Source: CAZVCG01 sp964626265 (GTDB lineage Bacteria; Pseudomonadota; Alphaproteobacteria; UBA9219). From it: a stretch of 23,869 nucleotides of DNA. The stretch covers positions 1 to 23,869 of the forward strand of contig CAZVCG010000029.1 in assembly GCA_964626265.1 (NCBI GenBank). The letters are read 5' to 3'. A model generated the notes under the pieces. It saw only the letters and a program-made list of their open reading frames with translations. It was not told where the DNA came from and searched no databases. Made by a program: the position numbers and the translations under genes. This document shows, piece by piece, positions 5,958 through 15,557 of the stretch (positions are counted from its first letter, which is position 1; each line of letters begins with the position of its first letter).

Positions 5958-6464
5958 ATGATGTTGGGAGATATGCTCCTCTGGCATAAAGGCGTTCTGG
6001 CCCTTGCTGCGGCCCTTATGATCGCGGCGGCCTATGTCGATGCGCGCTGCTATCGCATACCCAACCTTGTGAGCTTGGTCTTGCTCGCGTTGTTTCCTGC
6101 GTATGTTTACACCGCGCCGCAAGAGGTCGTATGGGGTCAGCACCTCGCCGTTTTCGGTTTTGTTCTGGCCGCCGGTTTTTTCCTCTACGCCAAAAAGTTC
6201 ATTGGCGCGGGAGATGTCAAGCTGCTTGCGGTTATCAGTCTGTGGGCAGGGCCTGAGTTCATTGGCATGTTGCTTGTAGTCACGACAGTTGCTGGCGGTT
6301 TGTTGGCCGTCATGACAGCGACGCTGGCTTATTTTCGTCATCTTCAGGCAAAATCAGATAAAAAGTTTTCAGTAGGCAAAGCGCCTATTCCGTACGGCGT
6401 CGCTATAGCCATGGGTGGGCTATGCACGCTGATGCTCATGTTTCACCCGGCATTATTGTCTTGA
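5958..6464 (+). CDS. cpaA: prepilin peptidase CpaA/TadV
   Basis: CpaA is the inner-membrane aspartyl peptidase that removes the leader of Flp prepilin and related pseudopilins. The 168-aa protein has the catalytic pair Asp28 (AYVDARCYRIPN) and Asp86 in the GxGD motif GAGDVK (83-88), with several membrane segments. ATG codons at 5958 and 5961 both follow AAGG (5950-5953); the frame remains open to a GTG at 5895 but the added residues look non-coding. It is the first gene of the plus-strand cpa/tad operon, with cpaB starting 12 bases after its stop. Confidence 0.92.
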   Translation: MMLGDMLLWHKGVLALAAALMIAAAYVDARCYRIPNLVSLVLLALFPAYVYTAPQEVVWGQHLAVFGFVLAAGFFLYAKKFIGAGDVKLLAVISLWAGPEFIGMLLVVTTVAGGLLAVMTATLAYFRHLQAKSDKKFSVGKAPIPYGVAIAMGGLCTLMLMFHPALLS

Positions 6465-6476
6465 GGAGTTAGCATC

Positions 6477-7382
6477 ATGCCCGCTCGTAAACTCGTTCTT
6501 CTTCTTGTCGCTTTGATCATCGCAGGCGGCACAGTGATGCTTGCGAAATCCATGATGACCAACTCCGCCAACAAGGCTGGATCTACGGCGGCCGTTGAGG
6601 CGGCGACCGACCAGGTCCTTGTGGCCGCCCGCGACTTGCCGGCTGGAACGCTTATCAAGGATGCGGACATCAAATGGCAAGCTTGGCCTGCCGGCGCGGC
6701 AACGGACAGCCTTGCGGTAAAAGGGAAAAAGGACGTTTCCGATTACGTCGGCGCCGTTGTTCGCCAAGGCTTGCGGACAGGGGAGCCCATCATGGACGGG
6801 CGCGTTGTGCGCTCCCGCGAACAAGGATTTTTGGCAGCCGTTCTTGACCCCGGTATGCGCGCGATATCTGTTCCCGTTACGCCTACAGGCGGCGTTGCGG
6901 GATTTGTGTTTCCGGGCGACCGCGTCGACGTGATAGTTACGCATCAAGTGACGCGCAAAACCGATCCAGATCCGAATGGACGACGGGTCAGTGAAACTAT
7001 CTTGACCAATGTGCGCGTTCTTGCCCTCGACCAACGTACGAACGATCAGGCAACGGAACCCAAGATCGCGCAGACGGCCACTTTGGAGGTTACGCCTAAA
7101 CAGGCCGAATCCCTTGCGCTTGTTACGCAAATTGGTACGCTGTCGCTTGTGCTCCGTAGTTTGGCCAGCGATGCCAACGAACCGCCCGGCATCAACGCAT
7201 CCGCGCTGGCCATTGCGGAACAGTCCTTGGCCCAGCCAGATCCGAACGCCCCGGGCATGACATGGGACAGCGATGTCAGCCATGTGCTCGCCAAGCCCGG
7301 CAATCGCCGGGGCGCCGTGCAAACCATTCAAATTATGCGCGGTAAAGACACAAGCGAATCCGTTTTTGAACTGCGCCAGTGA
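6477..7382 (+). CDS. cpaB: Flp pilus assembly protein CpaB/RcpC
   Basis: CpaB is a periplasmic component of the Tad system that associates with the secretin. The 301-aa protein has an N-terminal membrane anchor (about residues 5-24), a SAF-like domain (about 46-110: VLVAARDLPAGTLIKDADI) and an RcpC-type domain with the sequence AISVPVTPTGGVAGFVFPGD and then RVDVIVTH. GAGGAG (6463-6468) is a clear ribosome-binding site. The cpaC frame opens within the last codons, which indicates tight coupling. Confidence 0.93.
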   Translation: MPARKLVLLLVALIIAGGTVMLAKSMMTNSANKAGSTAAVEAATDQVLVAARDLPAGTLIKDADIKWQAWPAGAATDSLAVKGKKDVSDYVGAVVRQGLRTGEPIMDGRVVRSREQGFLAAVLDPGMRAISVPVTPTGGVAGFVFPGDRVDVIVTHQVTRKTDPDPNGRRVSETILTNVRVLALDQRTNDQATEPKIAQTATLEVTPKQAESLALVTQIGTLSLVLRSLASDANEPPGINASALAIAEQSLAQPDPNAPGMTWDSDVSHVLAKPGNRRGAVQTIQIMRGKDTSESVFELRQ

Positions 7383-7393
7383 GGATCATCGAC

Positions 7394-9064
7394 ATGTTGT
7401 CCCCCCGTACACTTCTTCGTTGTCTGCCGCTTCTTTGTGTGGCTTTCATGCTGCTCGGCGGCCTTGCTGTAGCGCGCGCAGCGGACAAGCCCAAGCCCGT
7501 GACTTCCGGCCCCGGGGGCATGGAAGTCGCCGTGGACAAAGGCATTCCTTTAAACCTCAGCGCACCCGCAGCCTCCGTGTTCATCGCCAATCCCGATGTG
7601 GCCGACGTTCAAGTCATGTCGCCGACCTCTGTCATGGTCTATGGCAAGAAAACGGGGCAAACCACGTTGATGGCGACGGATAATCACGGCAACACGCTGG
7701 TGCATAAGACCGTGCTTGTCCGCCAAAACCTTGACGACTTGAGATTAGCGCTTCGCGCCGTCATTCCCGATAACAAGATTAACGTCGAGGCGGTGCCAAA
7801 CGGCATTGTTCTGACCGGAGAAGCCAAGGATCCAAGCGCCATCGAGGACGCGCGCCGTTTGGCCTTGCGCTATGTGCCGAAAGAAGGCGGCGAGGTTATC
7901 AACCGCGTGAAGGTTCGCGGCAACAATCAGATTCATATTCGTGTCCGTTTTGCGGAGGTCGCGCGCGATGTGGACAAGCGTTTTGGCATCGATTGGGAAA
8001 GCATAGGCAATGTAGGCGGGTTTGCCTTTGGTTTAATGTCAGGCAACGCAGCGACAGTTCTTGGCGGCGCAAACTTGTTAAATCGCGCGCGACCCGTTAC
8101 GGGCACAAACACCAACGACATCATCAGTTTCAGCAAGTCGACCAGTCAATATAACATCAACGGCTTGATAGACGCGTTGGCCGTGGAAGGCTTTGTGACT
8201 ATTCTGGCTGAACCTAACCTTACGGCCATGTCGGGCGAAACGGCTAGCTTCCTCGCCGGCGGCGAATTTCCTATTCCGGTGCCTCAATCGCAGAATACGA
8301 TTACCATCGAATGGAAGACTTTCGGCGTATCGCTGGCTTTTACGCCAACGATCGTCGGGGAGAAGCGCATCAATTTGCATGTGCGGCCCGAGGTTAGCCA
8401 GTTGAGCGAAGCGGGCGCCATTACGCTCAGCAACATTACGGTTCCGGCCTTAACGACGCGGCGCGCCGAAACGACAATTGAGCTTGCCAGCGGCCAAAGT
8501 TTCGCCATCGGCGGATTGCTCAACAACAACCAGACGCAATCAGTGAACAAGTTCCCCGTGCTCGGCGATATGCCGATACTCGGTCCCTTGTTCCGTTCGA
8601 CGCGTTTCCAAAACAATCAAAGCGAACTCGTCATTATCATAACGCCTTATGTCGTGAAGCCCGTGAACGAAGAAAACCTCGCGATGCCGATGGACGGTTT
8701 TAGCGCCCCTTCGGATACCGACAGGGTTATCTTCAATAGAACGACCAATAGCGACCCCGGCGGACGCACTAACAGCGGCGAGCCGCGCGCTATCCGCGTC
8801 GAGCCAATGAGCGCGGAACCGCCGCCGCCGATGCCTTCGCCCGTAGCCCCCGTCTCCTCTGTCGAACCCTTGGCGATAAAGGAAGAAGCCGTTGCGGCTA
8901 TGATTCCTGCTTCTCAGCCAGCTTTTTCAGAGCCGATTGTTCAATCCACCCCACCAACTGCGCACAAGTCTGCTGTCCCTTCAAAGCCGTTAAACGTAGC
9001 CCGTTCGACGGCAGTGCCATCTCTGGCTAATCCCGCAGGTCCCAGCGGCTTTATCGTGGAGTAA
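7394..9064 (+). CDS. cpaC: Tad pilus outer-membrane secretin CpaC/RcpA
   Basis: CpaC forms the gated outer-membrane ring through which Flp pili exit. The ATG at 7394 has GAGGA (7381-7385) eight bases upstream; an in-frame GTG at 7379 is less likely. The 556-aa product has a Sec signal peptide (residues 1 to about 30, ending ARA-AD), an N-terminal pilus-assembly domain (about 35-110), a BON-like region (about 110-175) and the secretin domain (about 220-440), which contains FLAGGEFPIPVP and the closing VPALTTRRAETTIELASGQS region. The last 110 residues are Pro/Ser-rich and probably disordered, beyond the secretin core. Confidence 0.95.
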   Translation: MLSPRTLLRCLPLLCVAFMLLGGLAVARAADKPKPVTSGPGGMEVAVDKGIPLNLSAPAASVFIANPDVADVQVMSPTSVMVYGKKTGQTTLMATDNHGNTLVHKTVLVRQNLDDLRLALRAVIPDNKINVEAVPNGIVLTGEAKDPSAIEDARRLALRYVPKEGGEVINRVKVRGNNQIHIRVRFAEVARDVDKRFGIDWESIGNVGGFAFGLMSGNAATVLGGANLLNRARPVTGTNTNDIISFSKSTSQYNINGLIDALAVEGFVTILAEPNLTAMSGETASFLAGGEFPIPVPQSQNTITIEWKTFGVSLAFTPTIVGEKRINLHVRPEVSQLSEAGAITLSNITVPALTTRRAETTIELASGQSFAIGGLLNNNQTQSVNKFPVLGDMPILGPLFRSTRFQNNQSELVIIITPYVVKPVNEENLAMPMDGFSAPSDTDRVIFNRTTNSDPGGRTNSGEPRAIRVEPMSAEPPPPMPSPVAPVSSVEPLAIKEEAVAAMIPASQPAFSEPIVQSTPPTAHKSAVPSKPLNVARSTAVPSLANPAGPSGFIVE

Positions 9065-9068
9065 CCCC

Positions 9069-9533
9069 ATGCGTTCATACTTACACCCTGTTTTACTAGC
9101 ATTGACCGTTGTGGCTCTGAGCGGATGCGAAGGCCCATATTTTGCCAACGCGTTCGAACCCGCACCGGCCCCGGATTACCGTATCAAAGTAACGACGGGG
9201 CCTGACGGCTTGCCTGTTGCGCTTCCGCCGGATTGTCCCGATTGGCATTCATCTTATAGGGGGGCGCTGCAAAACGAACCGTGGCCGCAGTACGGCTGTG
9301 CCAATGCGCGCAACCTTGCCGCAATGGTCGAGCGTCCGGACGATTTGATTGAGGGACGTGATCCTGGACCGGCCAGCGGTCATATGGCGGCATTCGCCAT
9401 GAAACGTTATGAAGCCGGCAAAACGATACCGCTAATCGATCCGAACGCCAAGGCCCCGGTCCAGAACACGACCGTCATTGCGCCTTCGGGTGAAAAGGGA
9501 GGCGGCGGCGAAGGCGGGGCTTCTCAGCAATAG
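9069..9533 (+). CDS. cpaD: pilus assembly lipoprotein CpaD
   Basis: CpaD is the outer-membrane lipoprotein (pilotin-like) of the Tad system. The lipobox LSGC gives lipidated Cys20. The family signature is visible as PPDCPDW and GCANARNLAAMVERPDDLIE, the second followed by GR. At 154 aa it is shorter than typical CpaD proteins (usually near 200 aa or more), because it lacks much of the N-terminal region before the PDW motif. TGGAG (9057-9061), at the end of cpaC, serves as ribosome-binding site. The C-terminus is Gly-rich. Confidence 0.88.
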   Translation: MRSYLHPVLLALTVVALSGCEGPYFANAFEPAPAPDYRIKVTTGPDGLPVALPPDCPDWHSSYRGALQNEPWPQYGCANARNLAAMVERPDDLIEGRDPGPASGHMAAFAMKRYEAGKTIPLIDPNAKAPVQNTTVIAPSGEKGGGGEGGASQQ

Positions 9534-9561
9534 AAAACCTGACGCGGCTACTGGAACGACG

Positions 9562-10779
9562 ATGCATAACGAGTTTATGGCCTTTATTACGGATGAGGAG
9601 ACGCAAGCGACCGTACGCACATGGGCCGAACGCCAGGGGTTTCCGGCTGATTCCGTACAGGCTGGTGGGGCCGATTTTTTCGCTTCGATGCTCGAATCTG
9701 AGGCGCCGCCGCGTCTGACCTTTGTGGACATGGACGATCATCCTCAGCCCGCGCAAATCGCGGGTAGGCTTGTCGGTTTGTGCGGGCCTAACGCAAAGAT
9801 AATTGCGCTCGGTTCCGAAAATGATGTTAGCCTGTACCGCAGCATGATTACGGCGGGCATGGTCGATTATCTTGTCAAGCCGCTGAATCCCGAGATGTTG
9901 ACGCAGGCGATGGTTCTGGCGACGCGAGGACGCGCAGCGGCAGGTGGGCCCAAGGAAACGAAAATTATCATCGTCGTCGGGCTGCGCGGCGGCGTAGGAT
10001 CCAGCACGATCGCCATCAACGCGAGCTGGCTTATTGCGCATGAACTGAAGCAAAAATGCGCGATAATTGATCTTGATTTGCAATTCGGGACTAGCGCGTT
10101 GGCGCTTGATATCGAGCCGGGACACGGTTTCCGCGAAATAGTCAGTTCACCCCAACGCGTCGATAGTCTTATGGTTTCCGGCGCATTGGTGAACGAAAGC
10201 GATCATCTTTCTGTAATGAGCGCCGAAGAAGCGGTGGATGAAATCGTGCATATCGATTACAGCGCGGTTTCGATGCTGTTAAAGGAAATGCGCCAAAACT
10301 ACCGTGCGATCGTTATCGACATGCCGCGGCATTTGCTTGCGACGCAAAAAAGGCTGTTTGCGCTGGCGCACGAAATCGTGCTTGTTACGGAAATGTCGCT
10401 GGTCGGCATTCGCGACACGCTGAGAGTGCGCACGGCCCTGAAATCGCTCGGCACTACGGCGCGCGTAACGCTTGTCGCGGCGCGCGTGGGACCGCAGCAT
10501 ACGGGAGCCGTGGACGAGGCGACGTTCACAAAAGGCGCGCAGTCTAAAATCGACTTTTATTTGCCCGATGACCCGAAAAACGTCATGGCTGCCAGTAACG
10601 CCGGCAAAACGCTTGGCTCGATCGCCAAAGGCGCGCCCCTGACGAAAAGTCTGTTGGACCTGGCTCACCACCTCATGGGCCCCGAACTACAGGAGACATC
10701 TAAAAAAAGCGTTATAGGGAAGGGCGTATTAGGCGGGCTGTTTGGCAGCCGTAAGCAGGCGTCCGACGGGGTCTCCTGA
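9562..10779 (+). CDS. cpaE: pilus localisation ATPase CpaE/TadZ
   Basis: CpaE is a MinD/ParA-like protein that positions the Tad machine at the cell pole. The 405-aa protein has an N-terminal receiver-like domain (about 1-125, with the MVDYLVKPLNPEM stretch typical of response regulators) and a C-terminal SIMIBI-class ATPase domain. The P-loop (about 138-150) reads GLRGGVGSSTIAIN: the signature Lys of ParA/MinD (KGG) is Arg and the usual GK is GS, an atypical pattern already known for many TadZ/CpaE proteins. The AIIDLDLQFG motif that follows is conserved. The ATG at 9562 is chosen; the frame extends into cpaD, and a second ATG at 9577 is possible. The stop overlaps the cpaF start (ATGA). Confidence 0.93.
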   Translation: MHNEFMAFITDEETQATVRTWAERQGFPADSVQAGGADFFASMLESEAPPRLTFVDMDDHPQPAQIAGRLVGLCGPNAKIIALGSENDVSLYRSMITAGMVDYLVKPLNPEMLTQAMVLATRGRAAAGGPKETKIIIVVGLRGGVGSSTIAINASWLIAHELKQKCAIIDLDLQFGTSALALDIEPGHGFREIVSSPQRVDSLMVSGALVNESDHLSVMSAEEAVDEIVHIDYSAVSMLLKEMRQNYRAIVIDMPRHLLATQKRLFALAHEIVLVTEMSLVGIRDTLRVRTALKSLGTTARVTLVAARVGPQHTGAVDEATFTKGAQSKIDFYLPDDPKNVMAASNAGKTLGSIAKGAPLTKSLLDLAHHLMGPELQETSKKSVIGKGVLGGLFGSRKQASDGVS

Positions 10780-12437
10780 TGGCATCGACAGGCGCTTCTG
10801 GCGATAGCGGTGCCCCGGTCGACAGCACTTTAGCTGTGTTGCATGATCGTTTTTTGCCTGAGTTGCGCAAAGACTTGTCCCCCGAAAAAGCCACATCTAT
10901 GCCGCGCAACGATCTCGTCAAGGAAGTTAAGGCGCGCGTAATTTCAGCTCTGGCTAAGCAGAATATGGAACTGAATTTGCTCGATCAACGCGATCTTGTC
11001 GCGGCATTGGTCAATTCGCTTGTTCCACCGCCGCCGAAAGCGGAACCGTCCAGAACGCCTCCGAAAGCCCCAACGCCCGGCAGCGAAACAGACGCAGCTT
11101 CGCCTGAGCCTGAAGCGATAACCGCGCCTGAGACCCCCAAACCTAAAACTCCGGCATTGGCAAGAAGCGGCGGAAGCCGGGCCAGCGTGGAGCAGGCCAA
11201 ACTCAAGCTTCAGCCCATTGTTCTGGAGAGAATTGACACCTCAGCCGCCGCGAAAATGACGCGTGACGATCTCCACCGCGACCTCACAGTCCTTGTCGGC
11301 GAGCTTTTGATTGAAACAAAAACGCAACTTACGGCGGCCGAGCGGCAGGAACTCGTTGAGATGCTGCTCAACGACATGTTGGGCCTAGGGCCGTTGGAGC
11401 CGTTGCTTGCGGACGAGACGATTTCGGAAGTCATGGTCAATGGACCGAAGCAGGTATATGTGGAAAGCGGCGGGCGACTAACGCTGACTGACGTAAAATT
11501 CCGGGATAATGCGCACGTTATGGCCATCGCAACCCGCATAGTCACTGCTATCGGGCGCCGTATTGATGAAAGTACGCCACTTTGCGATGCGCGCTTGGCT
11601 GACGGCAGCCGCGTCAACATCATCATTCCACCATTGGCCATCGATGGACCGTCCATTACAATTCGTAAATTCGCCAAGAAAAAAATCACGCTGGAAACCA
11701 TGCTGCGTTTCGGCAGCATCTCTCCCGCCATGATGAAGGTTCTTAAAATATGCGGTCGATGCCGCCTGAACATCCTCATTTCCGGAGGCACAGGTTCCGG
11801 TAAAACAACGTTGCTCAACGCGCTTTCACAGATGATCGATCATGGCGAGCGTATTGTGACCATCGAAGACGCAGCCGAACTACAATTGCAGCAACCACAT
11901 GTGGTGCGTCTTGAAACGCGCCCCCCCAATCTTGAAGGCCATGGAGAAGTCACCATGCGCGACCTTCTCAAAAACGCGCTGCGTATGCGCCCTGACCGCA
12001 TAATCGTCGGCGAGACGCGCGGAGGCGAGGCCATAGACATGCTGCAGGCCATGAACACGGGTCATGACGGCTCTCTCTCCACCGTGCACGCCAACCGTCC
12101 GCGCGAAGCCATTATGCGTCTTGAAAACATGGTTGGACTAGGCGGCGCGAACCTTGCTCCACGCGCGATACGCCAGCAAATTGCGTCGGCCGTCGACATG
12201 ATCATTCAGGTTGGACGCCTGCGCGACGGCTCTCGCCGCGTGACGTATATTTCTGAAATAATCGGCATGGAAGGCGAAGTCGTTGCCATGCAGGACCTGT
12301 TTACGTGCGAGGTTACGGGCGAATTGCCGGACGGTCGATTGACGGTCGAATACAAAAACCATGGCTTGCGGCCGCATTGCTTGCCAAAAGCGGCATATTA
12401 CGGCCTCGACAAGGAGTTGATGGAGGCCCTGACATGA
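10779..12437 (+). CDS. cpaF: Tad secretion ATPase CpaF/TadA
   Basis: CpaF is the hexameric cytoplasmic motor ATPase powering pilus assembly. The 552-aa protein has a Pro/Ala-rich N-terminal extension (about 80-130), an N-terminal domain, and the secretion-ATPase core: Walker A SGGTGSGKTTLLNA (about 333-346), an Asp-box region (IEDAAELQL), Walker B/Glu region PDRIIVGETRGGEA (about 403) and the His box MNTGHDGSLSTVHANRP (about 424-440). Its start overlaps the cpaE stop and its stop overlaps the tadB start, so translation is coupled along the operon. Confidence 0.96.
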   Translation: MASTGASGDSGAPVDSTLAVLHDRFLPELRKDLSPEKATSMPRNDLVKEVKARVISALAKQNMELNLLDQRDLVAALVNSLVPPPPKAEPSRTPPKAPTPGSETDAASPEPEAITAPETPKPKTPALARSGGSRASVEQAKLKLQPIVLERIDTSAAAKMTRDDLHRDLTVLVGELLIETKTQLTAAERQELVEMLLNDMLGLGPLEPLLADETISEVMVNGPKQVYVESGGRLTLTDVKFRDNAHVMAIATRIVTAIGRRIDESTPLCDARLADGSRVNIIIPPLAIDGPSITIRKFAKKKITLETMLRFGSISPAMMKVLKICGRCRLNILISGGTGSGKTTLLNALSQMIDHGERIVTIEDAAELQLQQPHVVRLETRPPNLEGHGEVTMRDLLKNALRMRPDRIIVGETRGGEAIDMLQAMNTGHDGSLSTVHANRPREAIMRLENMVGLGGANLAPRAIRQQIASAVDMIIQVGRLRDGSRRVTYISEIIGMEGEVVAMQDLFTCEVTGELPDGRLTVEYKNHGLRPHCLPKAAYYGLDKELMEALT

Positions 12438-13423
12438 CGCCCGATATGATGATGTATGTTGTGCTGGGCGGAGGCGCGCTAACTCTTATCATTATATTTG
12501 CGCTTTTTTGGGGCGAATCCGCCGACGCCAATATGAAAAAACGATTGCAACGCGTCGGCGGCGAAATCGTCATGGTTCGTGAAACGAAGACTGCAATGTC
12601 GCAGTCCTTGCGGCGTCGCACCAGTGACAGCGAAATCCCGTTTATTGATCGTTTGATTAAGACGTGTTTGCCGAATCCTGACAAATTACGTGCGAGGCTG
12701 GGGCGCACGGGCAAAAACATTGCCGTTGGCGAATATCTGATGATTAATGGCATTCTTATTCCTGTTTTCTTCCTGATTTTTGTGTATTTACTGCATTGGG
12801 CAAAACCGATGGCCCTTTTTCTTGCGATTGCCGTTGGGCTTTTCTTGCCGCATTTTATCGTCGGCAAAATGGGGGATCGCCGCGTGCGCAAGTTTCTGGG
12901 CAGTTTTCCCGAAGCCATCGACACCATTTGCCGCGGCTTGCGCGCGGGCTTGCCGATCACTGAATCCATCGCCACCGTCGGCAATGAATTGCCCGATCCA
13001 GTCGGCATCGAATTTCGCCGTATCAGCGACAGCGTGCGCATGGGCCGCTCGCTGGACGAATCCATGTGGGACGTGGCGGGACGCCTTGATACGCCGGAAT
13101 TCCGGTTTTTCATCATAGCCCTTGCCATTCAGCGCGAAACGGGCGGCAATTTGGCTGAGACGCTCGGCAATCTCGCCGATCTGCTCCGTAAGCGACGGCA
13201 ATTGCGTCTCAAAATCCGCGCCATGTCGTCCGAAGCGCGGGCCAGCGCGATGATCATCGGCTCACTTCCGTTCTTGATGTTCGCGCTGCTTATGGCCGTC
13301 AACAGCGAATATATGATGATAATGCTTACCGATCTGCGAGGAAAATTTCTGTTGGCCGGCGGTTTGACGTGGCTCAGTTTGGGCGTGTTTGTCATGAAAC
13401 AGATGATCAATTTTGAGATTTGA
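12434..13423 (+). CDS. tadB: Tad inner-membrane platform protein TadB/CpaG
   Basis: TadB is one of two inner-membrane platform proteins that connect the CpaF motor to the growing pilus. The 329-aa product has an N-terminal membrane helix, two closely spaced helices at about 100-140, a GspF-type cytoplasmic domain (FPEAIDTICRGLRAGLPITE ... ALAIQRETGGNLAETLGNLA) and C-terminal membrane helices. The ATG at 12434 overlaps the cpaF stop by four bases; the frame is open further upstream but only inside cpaF. Confidence 0.94.
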   Translation: MTPDMMMYVVLGGGALTLIIIFALFWGESADANMKKRLQRVGGEIVMVRETKTAMSQSLRRRTSDSEIPFIDRLIKTCLPNPDKLRARLGRTGKNIAVGEYLMINGILIPVFFLIFVYLLHWAKPMALFLAIAVGLFLPHFIVGKMGDRRVRKFLGSFPEAIDTICRGLRAGLPITESIATVGNELPDPVGIEFRRISDSVRMGRSLDESMWDVAGRLDTPEFRFFIIALAIQRETGGNLAETLGNLADLLRKRRQLRLKIRAMSSEARASAMIIGSLPFLMFALLMAVNSEYMMIMLTDLRGKFLLAGGLTWLSLGVFVMKQMINFEI

Positions 13424-13425
13424 CC

Positions 13426-14385
13426 ATGCTTCAACTGCTTAGCAGTCCCGACATCTTATCCTATCTCTGCGGCGCGGCGGCATTTGCCGTAGTCGTTCTT
13501 GTGTGGACCGCTTTGCTTGATCGCGACCCGCTTGAAGGTCGTTTAAAATCCATCGCCGATCGCCGCAGCGAATTTGAGGGCGGGCATAAGAAAAAAAACA
13601 CCCGCCGCGCCGCTTTGCAGCGCGTCAGCACGATGAAGCAAATCGTCGAATGGTTCCGGTTGTCGCAAGGCAAAGGGCTAACCGAGCTACGGCTGAAGCT
13701 GCGCCGCGCGGGCATTCAGTCGCGTGATGCGATCTTCGTCTTCCTGTTCTTTAAACTTGCTTTGATGGGAGGGCTTGGCGCCGGCGCGGCGTTTTTTATC
13801 TTTATCGTCCAGATTGCCCAAATTCCGGCAGCCATCGGCTTGCTGATTGTCATGATGGCCGCGATGCTCGGCTGGATGATGCCGGACGTGTTCGTAAAAA
13901 ACAAAAGCCAAGCGCGCGAGGAAGTGTTGCGAAAAGCAATGCCGGATGCGCTTGATCTTATGGTTATTTGCGCGGAGGCGGGCCTCAGTCTCGACGCGGC
14001 CTTCGATCGCGTGGGTCGTGAAGTCGGGCCTACATGCCCTGAATTGGCCGAGGAAATCGGCCTTACAGGCGTGGAGTTGAGTTTCCTGCCCGACCGCAAC
14101 AAGGCGCTTCATGGACTGTCCGAACGCGTGCCCCTGCCCAGCGTTATTGCCCTCGTTAACACGTTGATTCAAACCGAGAAATACGGAACGCCGTTGGCTC
14201 AGGCCTTGCGTGTGCTATCCGGCGAAATGCGTGAAGAGCGCATGATGCGAGCGGAGGAAAAAGCCGCTCGCCTGCCCGCCATACTCACAGTCCCGATGAT
14301 CATTTTCATCCTGCCGCCGTTGTTCGTGGTTCTTATCGGCCCCGCCGCGATCAAAGTCGCGACGGCTATGGCGGGCGTTCATTAA
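13426..14385 (+). CDS. tadC: Tad inner-membrane platform protein TadC/CpaH
   Basis: TadC is the partner of TadB in the inner-membrane platform. The 319-aa protein has an N-terminal membrane helix, two helices near 105-150, and a GspF-type domain with KAMPDALDLMVICAEAGLSL and TEKYGTPLAQALRVLSGEMR. It starts two bases after the tadB stop; an in-frame TTG at 13420 is a less likely start. The gene ends the plus-strand operon two bases from the stop of the convergent tadD, with no terminator hairpin between them. Confidence 0.94.
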   Translation: MLQLLSSPDILSYLCGAAAFAVVVLVWTALLDRDPLEGRLKSIADRRSEFEGGHKKKNTRRAALQRVSTMKQIVEWFRLSQGKGLTELRLKLRRAGIQSRDAIFVFLFFKLALMGGLGAGAAFFIFIVQIAQIPAAIGLLIVMMAAMLGWMMPDVFVKNKSQAREEVLRKAMPDALDLMVICAEAGLSLDAAFDRVGREVGPTCPELAEEIGLTGVELSFLPDRNKALHGLSERVPLPSVIALVNTLIQTEKYGTPLAQALRVLSGEMREERMMRAEEKAARLPAILTVPMIIFILPPLFVVLIGPAAIKVATAMAGVH

Positions 14386-14387
14386 AG

Positions 14388-15458
14388 TCATTTCCCATTT
14401 CTGACTAAGCAGGGCACGCCGCTTTTGGCGAGCTGGTCGCAGAAAACTTGTACGTCGCTGGCCTTGGAACAACCCATCATTTGCACGGCGAAGCGAGGCG
14501 TGCCGCCGGGCGCCGCGACTTGCGGCCTGATCACGGGCTTTAGGTCCATGCCTGATTTTTCAAATTGGTCCTGCAATTTATCGATCTCGGCTTCCGCCAA
14601 CGCTTGGGTCGCATAGGTGCCGATTTCGGCGTAGGGAGCCGTGGATACAGCGAGTTCCGCGCGGCGGCGTTTATAATAATCCATGTTTTTTTGAACTTGT
14701 TCCGCTGGAAGATCCATCTTGGCTACGCGCTCAGCGTCCAAATCCATGCCGGCGAGACCATAGGCCAGCGCCAGATTCTGACGCAGCGCAGACGTTGCAG
14801 CCGGGTTCTTTTGTTGAGGTTCGAGCAATTGAATCGCTTCCTTGAACTGATTGTCGAGAATGTAGGAGTAGGCGAGGTTGTTGAGAGTCGAGAGATTATT
14901 AGGATCTTCCTTCAGCGCTTTTTTGAAAATCTTCTGCGCTCCTTCGTGATCGCCCAAATAGTTGAGCGCTGCACCGAGGCCATTCATGGCTTTGATGTCG
15001 CCGCTATCGCGGTCAAGCGCCGCCTGAAACGCGTCACGGGCTTCGCTCGCTTTTTCTTGAGCCAGCATAAGACGGCCAAGATTGCGCAGAGAATCCGTGT
15101 CTTTCGTTCTGATTTTTGACACTGCGCGATATTCATCGGCCGCTTCTTTCAAGCGGCCTGTCTTTTCATAGGCCTGCGCCAATCCACGGCGAGCGACGTA
15201 GTTGTCAGGGTCTTTTTGAAGGGCGCGGAGGTAAAAATCCGTGGCGCCGATGTTGTCGCCTCGAGCTTGTAGCTGTTGCCCCAAACTGACCATTCCTGCC
15301 CCTGGCGAATCGGCGTTTTCGGTCTCAGGCGGGGACATGGCGCAGCCCAAAAGCGGCAAAAAAGCAAGAATCAGGGCCTTGCGCCGTAAAACCGGCCAAA
15401 AACGCGTGTTATCACAGCAGGAAAGGGCATTGCTTCGGCGGGGATCGTGGGTCATCAT
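14388..15458 (-). CDS. tadD: TPR lipoprotein TadD-like, with SPOR-like tail
   Basis: This 356-aa lipoprotein (lipobox LLGC after the N-terminal hydrophobic segment) carries about five tetratricopeptide repeats, for example GATDFYLRALQKDPDNYVAR and AQKIFKKALKEDPNNLSTLN, giving a TadD-type scaffold for pilus biogenesis. The C-terminal 35 residues (RFAVQMMGCSKASDVQVF...) resemble the first half of a peptidoglycan-binding SPOR domain, which is not usual in TadD. The ATG at 15458 (or 15455) is taken because the upstream 35-residue extension looks non-coding. It lies on the strand opposite the rest of the tad operon, convergent with tadC and divergent from the LdtR-like gene. Confidence 0.8.
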   Translation of the reverse strand: MMTHDPRRSNALSCCDNTRFWPVLRRKALILAFLPLLGCAMSPPETENADSPGAGMVSLGQQLQARGDNIGATDFYLRALQKDPDNYVARRGLAQAYEKTGRLKEAADEYRAVSKIRTKDTDSLRNLGRLMLAQEKASEARDAFQAALDRDSGDIKAMNGLGAALNYLGDHEGAQKIFKKALKEDPNNLSTLNNLAYSYILDNQFKEAIQLLEPQQKNPAATSALRQNLALAYGLAGMDLDAERVAKMDLPAEQVQKNMDYYKRRRAELAVSTAPYAEIGTYATQALAEAEIDKLQDQFEKSGMDLKPVIRPQVAAPGGTPRFAVQMMGCSKASDVQVFCDQLAKSGVPCLVRNGK

Positions 15459-15557
15459 AGGCTGATTCCAAAGGGTAAGAGGCGGGCGCGCGTATATTGC
15501 CACGATGGGTTGGCCACGCAACAAAAAGTTATAACGACGACAAGGGGTTGATTTGTC

